In this document: positions 24,106-33,096 of the stretch, one piece after another
Numbering within the stretch: position 1 is the stretch's first letter
Layout: the number at the start of each line of letters is the position of its first letter
Source: Blastococcus sp. TF02A-30
Lineage (GTDB): Bacteria > Actinomycetota > Actinomycetes > Mycobacteriales > Geodermatophilaceae
DNA: 64,000 bases
NCBI RefSeq assembly: GCF_003319185.1
Contig: NZ_QOHJ01000008.1
Coordinates: forward strand, 1 to 64,000
Direction: 5' to 3'
Notes under the pieces: generated by a model
The model's database searches: none
Told to the model about the DNA's origin: nothing
What the model saw: only the letters and a program-made list of their open reading frames with translations
Translations under genes and position numbers: made by a program

Positions 24106-25284
24106 ATGACGGCCCTCGGGGAGAGCACGCGGCAGCGGCGACTGCTGCGCCCGACCGCCAAGGTGCTGCCCGAGCACGCCCGCGCGCACAACCGGTCCCT
24201 GGTCCTGCAGCAGCTCTTCCACGACGGCCCGCGGTCCCGGGCCGACCTCGCCCGCACCACCGGGCTGACCCGCGTGACCATCTCCGACCTGGTCGGCTCG
24301 CTGCTGTCCGAGGGGCTGGTCACCGAGCTGGGCACGAGCGCGGAGGGGCGGCCCGGCAAGCCCGGCACCCTCGTGGGGCTGCGCACCGACGGCTTCTCCG
24401 TCGTCGCCGTCGACCTCGCCGACGACGAGCGCATGCACGGCGCGGTCCTCGACCTGTCGGGCACCGTGCTGGAGCGGCGCTCGGCGGCCGTCGAGGGGCG
24501 CACCGGCGCCGCCGCCGTCGAGGCGCTGCTGGAGCTCTGCCGCGAGCTGGTCGCGGCCGCCCCCGAGCAGGTGCTCGGCGTCGGCGTCGGCTCGCCCGGC
24601 GTCGTCGACCCCGACGGCACCGTCCTGCAGGCGCCCAACCGCGACTGGTTCGACCTGCCGCTGGCCTCCCAGCTGGCCGGGGCCCTCGGCGTCCCGGTGC
24701 ACGTCGCCAACGACGCCAACACCGCCGCGCTGGGCGAGTTCACCTACGGCGGCGCCTCGGGCGGCGGGCTGCTCGTGCTCACCGTCGGCGGCGGTGTGGG
24801 CGCCGGCATCGTGCTCGACGGCGTCCTGGTGCAGGGGCACGAGCACGCGGCCGGCGAGATCGGGCACGTCACCGCGGTGGACGAGCGGGACGACGTCGAC
24901 GGCGCGCCCCTCGGCCGCCCGGCCCGCTGCGCCTGCGGCCGGTCCGGCTGCCTGGAGACCGTGCTGTCGGTGCCGGCGATGCGCCGCCGCGTCGAGGGTC
25001 TGGACGCCGAGGGCCGCGCCGCCGCGCTCGCCTCGGTGGGCCGCCGGCTGGGGATCGTGCTGGCGCCGGTCGTCAGCGCACTCAATCTCTCCGAGGTCGT
25101 GCTCAGCGGACCTCGGGAGCTCCTGGACGGGCCCCTGCGCGATGCCGCGCTGGGCGCTCTCCGCGAGCGCACCATGCCGGTCGTCAGCAGCTCCCTGCAG
25201 CTGCGGATGACCTCGCTCGGCGAGGACGGCGCCCTGTCCGGGGCCGCGGTGCTCGTGCTGTCCGGCCAGCTCGGGGTCTCGTGA
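24106..25284 (+). CDS. ROK-family transcriptional repressor
   Basis: A 392-residue NagC/Mlc-type regulator. The N-terminal winged helix (HNRSLVLQQLFHDGPRSRAD, then ARTTGLTRVTISDLVGSLL) precedes the ROK domain, with DNA/sugar-responsive motifs GVGVGSPGVVD and VANDANTAALGEF. The zinc-type cluster is CACGRSGCLE, and AAGEIGHVT is present. It should respond to a (phospho-)amino sugar and control the transport and catabolic genes at 25376-30388, which follow on the same strand. Confidence 0.9.
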   Translation: MTALGESTRQRRLLRPTAKVLPEHARAHNRSLVLQQLFHDGPRSRADLARTTGLTRVTISDLVGSLLSEGLVTELGTSAEGRPGKPGTLVGLRTDGFSVVAVDLADDERMHGAVLDLSGTVLERRSAAVEGRTGAAAVEALLELCRELVAAAPEQVLGVGVGSPGVVDPDGTVLQAPNRDWFDLPLASQLAGALGVPVHVANDANTAALGEFTYGGASGGGLLVLTVGGGVGAGIVLDGVLVQGHEHAAGEIGHVTAVDERDDVDGAPLGRPARCACGRSGCLETVLSVPAMRRRVEGLDAEGRAAALASVGRRLGIVLAPVVSALNLSEVVLSGPRELLDGPLRDAALGALRERTMPVVSSSLQLRMTSLGEDGALSGAAVLVLSGQLGVS

Positions 25285-25375
25285 CGACCCCGAGCCGGCC
25301 AGTTGCAGGTCGGAGAACCACACCCCAGTGGCGGCGCTGTCCGGCACCGTCCGCGCTTCGGGAAGGAACCCCAAC

Positions 25376-26710
25376 ATGAAGAGGGTACGCAGAGGCGGCC
25401 TGGCCGCCCTGAGCGTCGGCATGCTCCTGGCCGTCGCCGCCTGCGGCGGCGGAGAGGACGACGCAGCGGCGAGCGGAGACGAGGAGATCACGCTCTGGCT
25501 GGCGGGCAGCGACACGCCGCAGGAGCTGCGCGACTACCTGGTCGAGACGTTCGAGGCGCAGAACGAGGGCGCCACGCTCGTCATCGAGGAGCAGGACTGG
25601 AACGGCCTCGTGCCGCGCCTGCAGACCGCCCTGGCCTCGGAGGACCAGACCCCCGACCTGGTGGAGATCGGCAACACCCAGAGCCCGACCTTCACCAACG
25701 CCGGCGCCTTCACCGACATCAGCGACATGGTCGGGGACCTGGGCGGCGATGACCTGCTCCAGGGCTTCGTCGAGGCCGGGTCGGTCGACAGCACCGTCTA
25801 CGCGGTGCCGTACTACTCCGGCGCCCGGGCGGTCTTCTACCGCAAGGACCTGTTCCAGGCGGCCGGCATCCAGGTGCCCACCACGCTCGAGGAGTTCGGG
25901 GCCGCGGCGAAGGCGCTGCAGGCCGCGAACCCGGGCGGGGCGCCGAACTTCTCCGGCTTCTGGTTCCCCGGCCAGGACTGGTACAACGGCATCGCCTGGA
26001 TCTACAGCGCCGGCGGCGACCTGGCGGAGAAGGACGGCGACCAGTGGGTCGGCGCCCTCTCCAGCCCCGAGTCGCAGGAGGGCCTGGCCGCCGTCCAGGA
26101 CCTGTTCGCCAACGCGACCACGGCCCCGCGCGACGCCGACTCGGCCGAGCCGTGGATCCCGTTCAACAACGGCGAGGCGGCCATGTTCTCCGCGCCGACC
26201 TGGGCCCGCTGGAGCATCGACCTGCCCGAGTGCAACAAGGGCGTCGACCCCGAGGACGAGTCCGAGGCGGGGAAGGCGCTGCTCGCCGAGCAGCAGGCCT
26301 GCAACGAGGAGAAGACCGGCATCTTCCCGCTGCCGGGCAACGCCGCCGGCGAGCCGGCCACGGTCTTCGCGGGTGGCTCGAACATCGCCATCCCGGCGAA
26401 GTCGCAGAACCAGGACCTCGCCAAGAGCCTGCTGGAGATCATCTTCAGCGAGGAGTACCAGACGATGCTGGCCGAGAACGGCCTCATCCCCGGCAACAGC
26501 AGCTACGCGGACGCGCTCGGCGACGACGTCTACGCGCAGGCGGCCCTGGCCGCGGCGCTCGACGCCAAGCTGACCCCGCCCGCCGAGCGGTGGGCCGAGG
26601 TCGAGGGCGACCGCATCCTGGAGGACTTCTTCCAGGAGATCGCCGGCGGCGCCGACCTGGCCGAGGCGTCGGCGAGGGCGGACCAGCTGATCACCGAGAC
26701 GCTCAACTGA
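25376..26710 (+). CDS. ABC sugar-binding lipoprotein
   Basis: A 444-residue extracellular solute-binding protein of family 1. The signal peptide ends with the lipobox AVAAC. Core motifs include ITLWLAGSDTPQ, the family-1 signature around VYAVPYYSGARAVFYRKDLF, and a late segment SNIAIPAKSQNQDLAKSLLE. GGAAGGAA precedes the ATG. It is followed by two permeases, so it delivers substrate to them. Neighbours imply an N-acetylglucosamine or chito-oligosaccharide substrate, but homology to DasA or NgcE was not resolved. Confidence 0.9.
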   Translation: MKRVRRGGLAALSVGMLLAVAACGGGEDDAAASGDEEITLWLAGSDTPQELRDYLVETFEAQNEGATLVIEEQDWNGLVPRLQTALASEDQTPDLVEIGNTQSPTFTNAGAFTDISDMVGDLGGDDLLQGFVEAGSVDSTVYAVPYYSGARAVFYRKDLFQAAGIQVPTTLEEFGAAAKALQAANPGGAPNFSGFWFPGQDWYNGIAWIYSAGGDLAEKDGDQWVGALSSPESQEGLAAVQDLFANATTAPRDADSAEPWIPFNNGEAAMFSAPTWARWSIDLPECNKGVDPEDESEAGKALLAEQQACNEEKTGIFPLPGNAAGEPATVFAGGSNIAIPAKSQNQDLAKSLLEIIFSEEYQTMLAENGLIPGNSSYADALGDDVYAQAALAAALDAKLTPPAERWAEVEGDRILEDFFQEIAGGADLAEASARADQLITETLN

Positions 26711-26780
26711 TCCGCTGACCCGGTTCCCGGGGGCGCGACCGCCTCGCGCCCCCGGGAGCCGCCTCTCCTCGGAGCCCGCC

Positions 26781-27773
26781 ATGACCGCTCCCCGCACCAC
26801 CCCGGCGCCGCCGGCCCCGCCGGTGTCGACGCCGGCGCCGGACGTCCCGGTCGAGCCGGCTCCGCGCCCCGTCGTCCGCGCCCGGCCCCGCCCGTTCCGC
26901 GCCCGGCTCTCCCCCTACCTGCTGCTCGTCCCGGCCCTCGTGCCGGTCGCGGTCGCGCTGGGCTGGCCGCTGCTGCGGCAGTTCGTCATCTCCTTCCAGG
27001 AGTACGGCCTGGCCCAGGAGTTCGGCCAGCCGGCCGAGTGGGTCGGGTTCGACAACTACACCGCCCTGCTCTCCGACCCGTACGTCTGGGGCGTCATCGG
27101 CCGCTCGATCGCGTTCTGCCTGGTCAACGCGGCGCTGACCATGGTCGTCGGCGTCGGGCTGGCGGTGCTGCTCACCCGGGTCGGGACGGCGGCCCGCACC
27201 GTCCTGCAGGTCGGCCTGCTGCTCGCGTGGGGGACGCCGGTGCTGGCCACCATGACCGTCTGGCAGTGGCTGTTCGACTCGCAGTACGGCGTCATCAACT
27301 GGCTGCTCGCCGGGCCGCTCGGCGCCGAGGGCATGCGCCAGCACTCCTGGATCATCGAGCCGGCGTCCTTCTACTTCGTCGCCACGGTGATCGTGGTCTG
27401 GATGTCGGTGCCGTTCGTGGTCTTCAGCGTCTACGCGGGCCTGCTGCAGGTGCCCGACGAGGTCATGGAGGCCGCCCAGCTGGACGGCGCCGGCCCCTGG
27501 CAGCGGCTGCGCCACCTGCAGCTGCCCATGGTGAAGCCGGTGCTGATGATCGTCGGCCTGCTCCAGGTCATCTGGGACCTGCGGGTGTTCACCCAGATCT
27601 ACGTGCTGCAGCGGGCCGGCGCCCCCACCCGGGAGACGCACCTGCTGGGCACCTACATCTACTCCCTGTCGAAGGAGTTCTCGATGGCCGGCGCCATGGC
27701 CACGATCATGCTGGTGATCACCCTCGGGCTCACCGTCTTCTACATCCGCAGGATGCTGCGGGAGGACGTGTGA
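26781..27773 (+). CDS. ABC sugar permease, first subunit
   Basis: A 330-residue MalF-type permease with a Pro-rich cytosolic N-terminus of about 40 residues and six helices. The EAA loop is EVMEAAQLDGAGPWQRLRHL, followed by QLPMVKPVL. The second permease begins at GTG 27770, inside its stop. It forms the membrane channel with the 27770 product. Confidence 0.92.
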   Translation: MTAPRTTPAPPAPPVSTPAPDVPVEPAPRPVVRARPRPFRARLSPYLLLVPALVPVAVALGWPLLRQFVISFQEYGLAQEFGQPAEWVGFDNYTALLSDPYVWGVIGRSIAFCLVNAALTMVVGVGLAVLLTRVGTAARTVLQVGLLLAWGTPVLATMTVWQWLFDSQYGVINWLLAGPLGAEGMRQHSWIIEPASFYFVATVIVVWMSVPFVVFSVYAGLLQVPDEVMEAAQLDGAGPWQRLRHLQLPMVKPVLMIVGLLQVIWDLRVFTQIYVLQRAGAPTRETHLLGTYIYSLSKEFSMAGAMATIMLVITLGLTVFYIRRMLREDV

Positions 27774-28636
27774 GCACCGCCGTCCCGACCCGGGCCCGCG
27801 GCCGGCGCACCGGGGGAGCGGGTCGCCGGGCGCTGGGCGCGCTCGCCGTCGTCCTCGCGCTGGTGTGGGTCTTCCCCATCTACTGGATGGTGAGCAGCGC
27901 ATTCCTGCCGACCAATCGGCTGCGCACTTCGGAACCGTCGTTCTTCCCGGTCGACGGAACGCTCTCCAATTTCCGCCGGGTGTTCAGCGACGGGACGTTC
28001 TTCGACGCATTTCGCGTGTCCCTCGCGGTCACCGGGATCACGCTGGTCGCGGCAATCCTGTTCGCTTTCCTGGCGGCGCTCGCGGTGAGCCGGTTCCGTT
28101 TCCGGGGGCGCAAGTCCTTCATCGTCACGATCCTGGTCGTGCAGATGATCCCGGCCGAGGGGCTGTTCATCTCCCAGTACCGGCTGCTGGACGACTGGGG
28201 CCTGGTCAACGCCGTCCTCGGGCTGACCGTCGTCTACGTGGCGGCGATCCTGCCCTTCACCGTCTGGATGCTGCGCGGGTTCGTCAGCGGGGTGCCGATC
28301 GAGCTGGAGGAGGCGGCCATGTGCGACGGCCTGTCCCGCACCGGCGCCTTCTTCCGGATCACCTTCCCGCTGCTGGCGCCCGGGCTGGTCGCGGCCGGGG
28401 TCTACGGGTTCCTGCAGGCCTGGAACGAGTACACGCTGGCGCTGGTGGTCATGACCGACCCCGAGCAGCGGACCCTGCCGCTGTGGCTGCAGGGCATGGT
28501 GGAGGCCAACAAGGCCACCGACTGGGGCGTGATCATGGCCGGGGCGACGCTCATCTCGGTGCCGGTGATCGTCTTCTTCCTGCTCGTCCAGAAGCGCATG
28601 AGCGCGGGGCTGGTGGCCGGGGCGGTGAAGGGGTGA
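27770..28636 (+). CDS. ABC sugar permease, second subunit
   Basis: A 288-residue MalG-type permease. It has an N-terminal helix LGALAVVLALVWVFPIYWMV, EAA loop ELEEAAMCDGLSRTGAFFRI and C-terminal helix TLISVPVIVFFLLVQKRM. It overlaps both neighbours by four bases (GTGA), so permease and kinase translation is coupled. No ATP-binding subunit is encoded here. Actinobacterial CUT1 importers commonly share a distant MsiK-type ATPase. Confidence 0.92.
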   Translation: MSTAVPTRARGRRTGGAGRRALGALAVVLALVWVFPIYWMVSSAFLPTNRLRTSEPSFFPVDGTLSNFRRVFSDGTFFDAFRVSLAVTGITLVAAILFAFLAALAVSRFRFRGRKSFIVTILVVQMIPAEGLFISQYRLLDDWGLVNAVLGLTVVYVAAILPFTVWMLRGFVSGVPIELEEAAMCDGLSRTGAFFRITFPLLAPGLVAAGVYGFLQAWNEYTLALVVMTDPEQRTLPLWLQGMVEANKATDWGVIMAGATLISVPVIVFFLLVQKRMSAGLVAGAVKG

Positions 28637-29601
28637 CGGCGGACCGGCCTCCGCGGGGGACGTGGTCGGTCGGCCTGGACGTCGGGGGGACGAAGGTGCT
28701 GGGCGTCCTGCTCGACGAGCGGGCCGTCGTCCGGGACCGGCTGCGGGTCCCGACCCGGCGCGGGACCGCCGGTGTGGTGGCCGCCGCGGCCGACGTCGTC
28801 GAGCGGCTGTGCGCCGGGGCGGGGCTGGCGCCGGCGGACCTGGCCGGGGTGGGCGCCGGCGTGCCGGGGCTGGTCGACCCGGGGACCGGCCGGCTCTCCT
28901 ACGCGGTGAACCTGGGCATCCACGAGCCGGACGTCGATCTGGCGCCGATGCTGTCCGCGCGCCTGGGCGGGGTGCCGGTCGTGGTCGAGAACGACCTCAA
29001 CGCCGCGGCGGTCGGCGCGGCCGCGGCGCTCGGCCTGCGCGGCGACCTCGCCTACCTCGCGCTCGGCACGGGCGTCGCCGCCGGGCTGCTGCTGGGCGGC
29101 GAGCTGCGTCGCGGGGCCCGGGGCGCGGCCGGGGAGATCGGGCACGTGCCCTACGACCCGACCGGGCCGGCCTGCCCCTGCGGGCAGCGCGGCTGCCTGG
29201 AGCTGTACGCCTCCGGCTCGGCGATCGACGCCGCCTGGACCGCGCGCGACGGCCGGCCCGCCGCGACCGACCTGTTCGCCGCCGCCGCGGCCGGCGACGC
29301 CGGAGCGGTGCGGATCCGCGACGCGTTCGCCGACGCCGTCGCCGCGGCGGTGCGGCTGCTGGTGCTCACCTGCGACGTCGAGCACGTCGTCCTCGGCGGG
29401 GGAGTCGCCGAGGTGGGCCGGCCGCTGCTGGACGCCGTCGCCGCGCGGCTGCGCCGCCAGACCGCCGGCTCGCCGTTCCTGCGCAGCCTGCACATCGCCG
29501 AGCGGCTCCAGGTGACCCCGCGGGACGTGCCGGTGGCGCCGATGGGGGCCGCGCTGAGCGTCCGGCGGCCGTCGCTCGCCGTCCGAGAGGGAGCATCCTG
29601 A
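28633..29601 (+). CDS. ROK-family sugar kinase, probable N-acetylglucosamine kinase
   Basis: A 322-residue kinase. The ATP site is GLDVGGTKVLGVL, the sugar-binding region VVENDLNAAAVGAA, catalytic/sugar Glu-His segment GAAGEIGHVPYDP, and zinc cluster CPCGQRGCLELYASG. It lacks the N-terminal HTH of the ROK repressor upstream. It sits between permease genes and nagB, so phosphorylating imported GlcNAc to GlcNAc-6-P is the likeliest role. Glucose kinase is the main alternative. Confidence 0.88.
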   Translation: MTADRPPRGTWSVGLDVGGTKVLGVLLDERAVVRDRLRVPTRRGTAGVVAAAADVVERLCAGAGLAPADLAGVGAGVPGLVDPGTGRLSYAVNLGIHEPDVDLAPMLSARLGGVPVVVENDLNAAAVGAAAALGLRGDLAYLALGTGVAAGLLLGGELRRGARGAAGEIGHVPYDPTGPACPCGQRGCLELYASGSAIDAAWTARDGRPAATDLFAAAAAGDAGAVRIRDAFADAVAAAVRLLVLTCDVEHVVLGGGVAEVGRPLLDAVAARLRRQTAGSPFLRSLHIAERLQVTPRDVPVAPMGAALSVRRPSLAVREGAS

Positions 29602-29605
29602 CCCC

Positions 29606-30388
29606 GTGGAGGTGGTGATCCTTCCCGACGCCGACGCGGTGGCGCGGCTGGCGGCCGACCGGGTCGCCGCGGTGGTGCGCCGTCGTCCCGACGCGGTCCT
29701 CGGCCTGGCCACCGGCTCGTCGCCGACCGGCACCTACGCCCGGCTGGCCGCGGCCGTGGCCGCCGGCGAGCTCGACCTGTCCCGGGCGTCCGGGTTCGCG
29801 CTGGACGAGTACGTCGGCATCCCGCGGGAGCACCCGGAGAGCTACGCCTCGGTGATCCGCCGGACGGTCACCGAGCCGCTCGGCATGGACCCCGCGCGGG
29901 TGCACGTGCCCGACGGGCGGGCGGCCGACCTGGCGGCGGCCGCCGAGGAGTACGACCGGGCGATCGCCACCGCCGGCGGGGTGGACGTGCAGCTGCTCGG
30001 CATCGGCGCCAACGGGCACATCGGCTTCAACGAGCCGACGTCGTCGTTCGCGTCGCGGACCCGGATCAAGACGCTGGCCCCGCGCACGCGGGCGGACAAC
30101 GCGCGCTTCTTCGACGACCCGGACGAGGTGCCCACGCACTGCCTGACCCAGGGGCTGGGCACGATCCTCGAGGCGCGCGAGCTGCTGCTGGTGGCGCAGG
30201 GCGAGGCGAAGGCCGAGGCGGTGGCCGCGGCCGTGGAGGGCCCGCTGAGCAGCATGTGCCCGGCGTCGGCGCTGCAGCTGCACCGCCGGGCCGCCGTCCT
30301 GGTCGACGAGGCAGCTGCCTCGCGGCTCCGGCTGGCGGACTACTACCGGTACACCTACGCGCACAAGCCGGGCTGGCAGGGCGCCTGA
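29606..30388 (+). CDS. nagB: Glucosamine-6-phosphate deaminase
   Basis: A 260-residue enzyme converting glucosamine-6-P to fructose-6-P plus ammonia. It has ATGSSPTGTY near the N-terminus, the catalytic region FALDEYVG, and the family signature LGIGANGHIGFNEP with the proton-shuttling His. It starts at GTG 29606, four bases after the kinase stop, and ends 1 base short of the convergent nagA stop. Completes the catabolic route begun by the kinase and NagA. Confidence 0.95.
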   Translation: MEVVILPDADAVARLAADRVAAVVRRRPDAVLGLATGSSPTGTYARLAAAVAAGELDLSRASGFALDEYVGIPREHPESYASVIRRTVTEPLGMDPARVHVPDGRAADLAAAAEEYDRAIATAGGVDVQLLGIGANGHIGFNEPTSSFASRTRIKTLAPRTRADNARFFDDPDEVPTHCLTQGLGTILEARELLLVAQGEAKAEAVAAAVEGPLSSMCPASALQLHRRAAVLVDEAAASRLRLADYYRYTYAHKPGWQGA

Positions 30389-30389
30389 C

Positions 30390-31535
30390 TCAGCCGGTCA
30401 CCCGCCGGCCGCCGGCCCAGACCGCGCGCACCCGCCAGTCGCGGTCCAGGACGACGGCGTCGGCGGCCATGCCGGGGGCGAGCCGGCCGAACCGGTCGTC
30501 GAGCCCGAGCGCCCGCGCCGGGGTCGCGGTGAGGGCGGCGACCGCCTCGGCGGGGTCGAGGCCGAGGACCTCGACGGCGGTGCGCAGGGCCGCGTCCAGG
30601 GTGAGGGTGGAGCCGGCCAGCGTGCCGGTCCCGGCGAGCACGGCGACCCCGGCGGTGACCTGCACGTCCTGGTCGCCGAGCCGGTAGCCGCCGTCCGCCG
30701 CCCCGGCCGCCGCCATGGCGTCGGTGACCAGCGCGACCCGGCCGGGCGCGGCGGCGAACAGCACCCGCGCGGCGGCGGGGTGGACGTGCCGGCCGTCGAG
30801 CACCAGCTCGAGGGTGACCCGCGGGTCCTCGAGCGCCGCGCCGACCGGCCCGGGCGCGCGGTGGTGCAGGCCCGGCATCGCGTTGAACGCGTGCGTGAGC
30901 AGGCTCGCGCCGGCGTCGACCGCGCGGGCGGTGAGGTCGAGGTCGGCCTCGGTGTGCCCGACGGCGACGGTGACGCCGGCGGCCGCGAAGGCGCGCACGG
31001 CGTCCAGGCCGCCGGGCAGCTCGGGGGCGAGGGTGATCTGGCGGAGCACGCCCCGGCCGGCGTCCAGCAGCCGGTCGACGGCGGCCGGGTCCGGGGGCCG
31101 CAGGTGCCGGGTGTCGTGCGCCCCGTGCCGGGACGGCGCGAGGAACGGGCCCTCCAGGTGCGCGCCGAGCACCGCCGGCTCGTGCGCGGCGACCTCGGCG
31201 ACGGCGGCCAGCCCGGCGGCCAGCCGGTCGAGCGGCCCGGACACCAGGCTGACCAGCGAGCGCGTCGTCCCGTGCGCCCGGTGCAGGGCCAGCGCACCCC
31301 GGATCGCGTCGGCGCCGTCCTCGGCGGAGTGCCCGCCGCCGCCGTGCACGTGCAGCTCGACGAAGCCGGGGGCGAGCCACGCGCCGTCGAGGCGCACCAC
31401 CTCGTCGGCGGGCGGCGGGGCGCCGGTGCCGGTGCTCTCGACGACCGCGCCGGCGAACCGCACCCAGGCGTCGTCGACCACGCCGTCGGCGTCCACCTTC
31501 CGCGCCCCGGCCAGGACGGTGCTCGGCTCAGCCAC
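30390..31535 (-). CDS. nagA: N-acetylglucosamine-6-phosphate deacetylase
   Basis: A 381-residue amidohydrolase. Metal-site motifs are FVELHVHGGGGHS and LGAHLEGPFLAP, then VAVGHTEAD, LTHAFNAMPGLHHR and VTDAMAAAG. It hydrolyses GlcNAc-6-P to GlcN-6-P. It starts at GTG 31535, overlapping nagZ by 8 bases, and converges on nagB, so the pathway is split over two facing transcripts. Confidence 0.94.
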   Translation of the reverse strand: MAEPSTVLAGARKVDADGVVDDAWVRFAGAVVESTGTGAPPPADEVVRLDGAWLAPGFVELHVHGGGGHSAEDGADAIRGALALHRAHGTTRSLVSLVSGPLDRLAAGLAAVAEVAAHEPAVLGAHLEGPFLAPSRHGAHDTRHLRPPDPAAVDRLLDAGRGVLRQITLAPELPGGLDAVRAFAAAGVTVAVGHTEADLDLTARAVDAGASLLTHAFNAMPGLHHRAPGPVGAALEDPRVTLELVLDGRHVHPAAARVLFAAAPGRVALVTDAMAAAGAADGGYRLGDQDVQVTAGVAVLAGTGTLAGSTLTLDAALRTAVEVLGLDPAEAVAALTATPARALGLDDRFGRLAPGMAADAVVLDRDWRVRAVWAGGRRVTG

Positions 31536-32985
31536 GGAGCGCCTCCGCCGCCGCGTCGGTGCACGCGCGGGCGGCGCCGTGCGTGGCCAGCGCCGGGCCG
31601 GGCACCAGCCGCAGGTCGTCGGGCAGGCCGAGCGCGACGGTGACGGCGTCGGGTCGCTGCCCGGTGAGCGCGCGCAGCCACGTCTCCTGCCACGGGCTGC
31701 GGCAGGCGTCGCGGACGGCGACGACGAGCGGCCGGCCGGCGGCGCGGGCCAGCACGTCCTCGGCGGACGGGCCGGGTTCCCGGACGGTCACCGGCTCGGC
31801 CATCAGCCCGAGGGCGTCGAGCGGCTCGGCCAGGCTCCACTTGGCCTCCCCGACGGCCATGTTCGCCTCCGCCCGCAGCTCGACGACGACCGCGGGCGCC
31901 GGGAGCGGGACCAGGTCGCGGCTGCGCAGCGCCCGGCGGGCGGCTTCGGCACCGATCCCGTCGCCGTCCTCGGCGGGCGGCGCGGCGGCCGCCGCCAGCC
32001 GCTCCCGGAGCGCGGTCACCCGTCCGGCCGCCTCGCGCAGCCGTTCCTCGGTCAGCGTGCCCGCGCGGAGGTGGGCGGCCACGGCCGCCCGGATCGCCGC
32101 GCAGTGCTCCTCGCCGTCCTCCGCGCCCACCAGCAGCAGGTCCGCGCCGGCGGCGAGGGCGAGGGCACCGGCCTCCGGGATGCCGTGCGCGGCCCGGACA
32201 CCGGCCATGTCCAGGGCGTCGGTGACGACCACCCCCGCGAAGCCCAGCTCGCCGCGGAGCAGGTCGACCAGGATCCGGCGGCTGAGGGTGGCCGGCCGGT
32301 CGTCGAGCGCCGGGAAGACGACGTGCGAGGTCATGACCAGGTCCGCCCCGGCCGCGACGGCGGCGGTGAACGGGGGGAGCTCCCGGCCGCGGAAGACCGC
32401 CTCGTCGACGTCGATGACCGGCAGCCCGAGGTGGCTGTCGACGGTGGTGGCGCCGTGCCCGGGGAAGTGCTTGGCGGTGGCGGCGACCCCGGCCGCGCGC
32501 AGCCCGCGGACCGCGGCAGCGCCGTGCCGCGCCACCAGCGCGGGATCGGCGCCGAAGGAGCGCACGCCGATCACCGGGTTGCGCGGATCGCTGTTGACGT
32601 CCACCGAAGGGGCGAAGTCGACGGCCACGCCGACCCGGCGCAGGTCGCGGCCGATGGATCGCGCCACCGCCTCGGTGAGCGCCTCGTCGTCGACCACGCC
32701 GAGAGCCAGGTTGCCGGGGTAGCGGCTGCCCGTGAGGTACTCCAGGCGCGTGACGTCGCCGCCCTCCTCGTCGAGGGCGACGAGCGCGTCGGGCCGGGCG
32801 GCGCGGACCGCCGCGGTCAGCTCGGCGACCCGGGCGGTCCCGTCGGCGGCGCCGGCGAGGTTCTGGCCGTAGAGGCACACCCCCGACAGCCCCTCGCCGA
32901 GCGCGTCCGGCACCCATTCCGGAACAGCCGTGCCGGCGAATCCGGGCATCAGGCAGCCATTCACCAGCGCGTCGATCTCGGACAT
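31528..32985 (-). CDS. nagZ: Family 3 glycoside hydrolase, beta-N-acetylglucosaminidase
   Basis: A 485-residue GH3 enzyme without signal peptide, so cytoplasmic. The substrate-binding motif KHFPGHG and following THVDSHLGLP-like region (TTVDSHLGLPVID) match NagZ-type enzymes, as does nucleophile Asp in VVTDALDMAGV. The C-terminal domain is extended compared with short E. coli NagZ. It would release GlcNAc from chitobiose or muropeptide sugars for the kinase/nagA/nagB route. It is first in the nagZ-nagA operon. Confidence 0.88.
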   Translation of the reverse strand: MSEIDALVNGCLMPGFAGTAVPEWVPDALGEGLSGVCLYGQNLAGAADGTARVAELTAAVRAARPDALVALDEEGGDVTRLEYLTGSRYPGNLALGVVDDEALTEAVARSIGRDLRRVGVAVDFAPSVDVNSDPRNPVIGVRSFGADPALVARHGAAAVRGLRAAGVAATAKHFPGHGATTVDSHLGLPVIDVDEAVFRGRELPPFTAAVAAGADLVMTSHVVFPALDDRPATLSRRILVDLLRGELGFAGVVVTDALDMAGVRAAHGIPEAGALALAAGADLLLVGAEDGEEHCAAIRAAVAAHLRAGTLTEERLREAAGRVTALRERLAAAAAPPAEDGDGIGAEAARRALRSRDLVPLPAPAVVVELRAEANMAVGEAKWSLAEPLDALGLMAEPVTVREPGPSAEDVLARAAGRPLVVAVRDACRSPWQETWLRALTGQRPDAVTVALGLPDDLRLVPGPALATHGAARACTDAAAEALRG

Positions 32986-33096
32986 GGCCCTCTGCTCGTC
33001 GTCGGGGAGGTGTCGCCATTTCCGGCGCGGCGGTGATCATCGCACGGAAAAGGTGTCCCGGGGAGAGCGGAAATGGCCGGCGCGCGCCATTCCGGG

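Noticed and set aside
33040-33062. ROK operator half-site (GGTGTCC) upstream of nagZ
   Set aside because: Only seven bases shared with the dyad at 24086 and no inverted partner.
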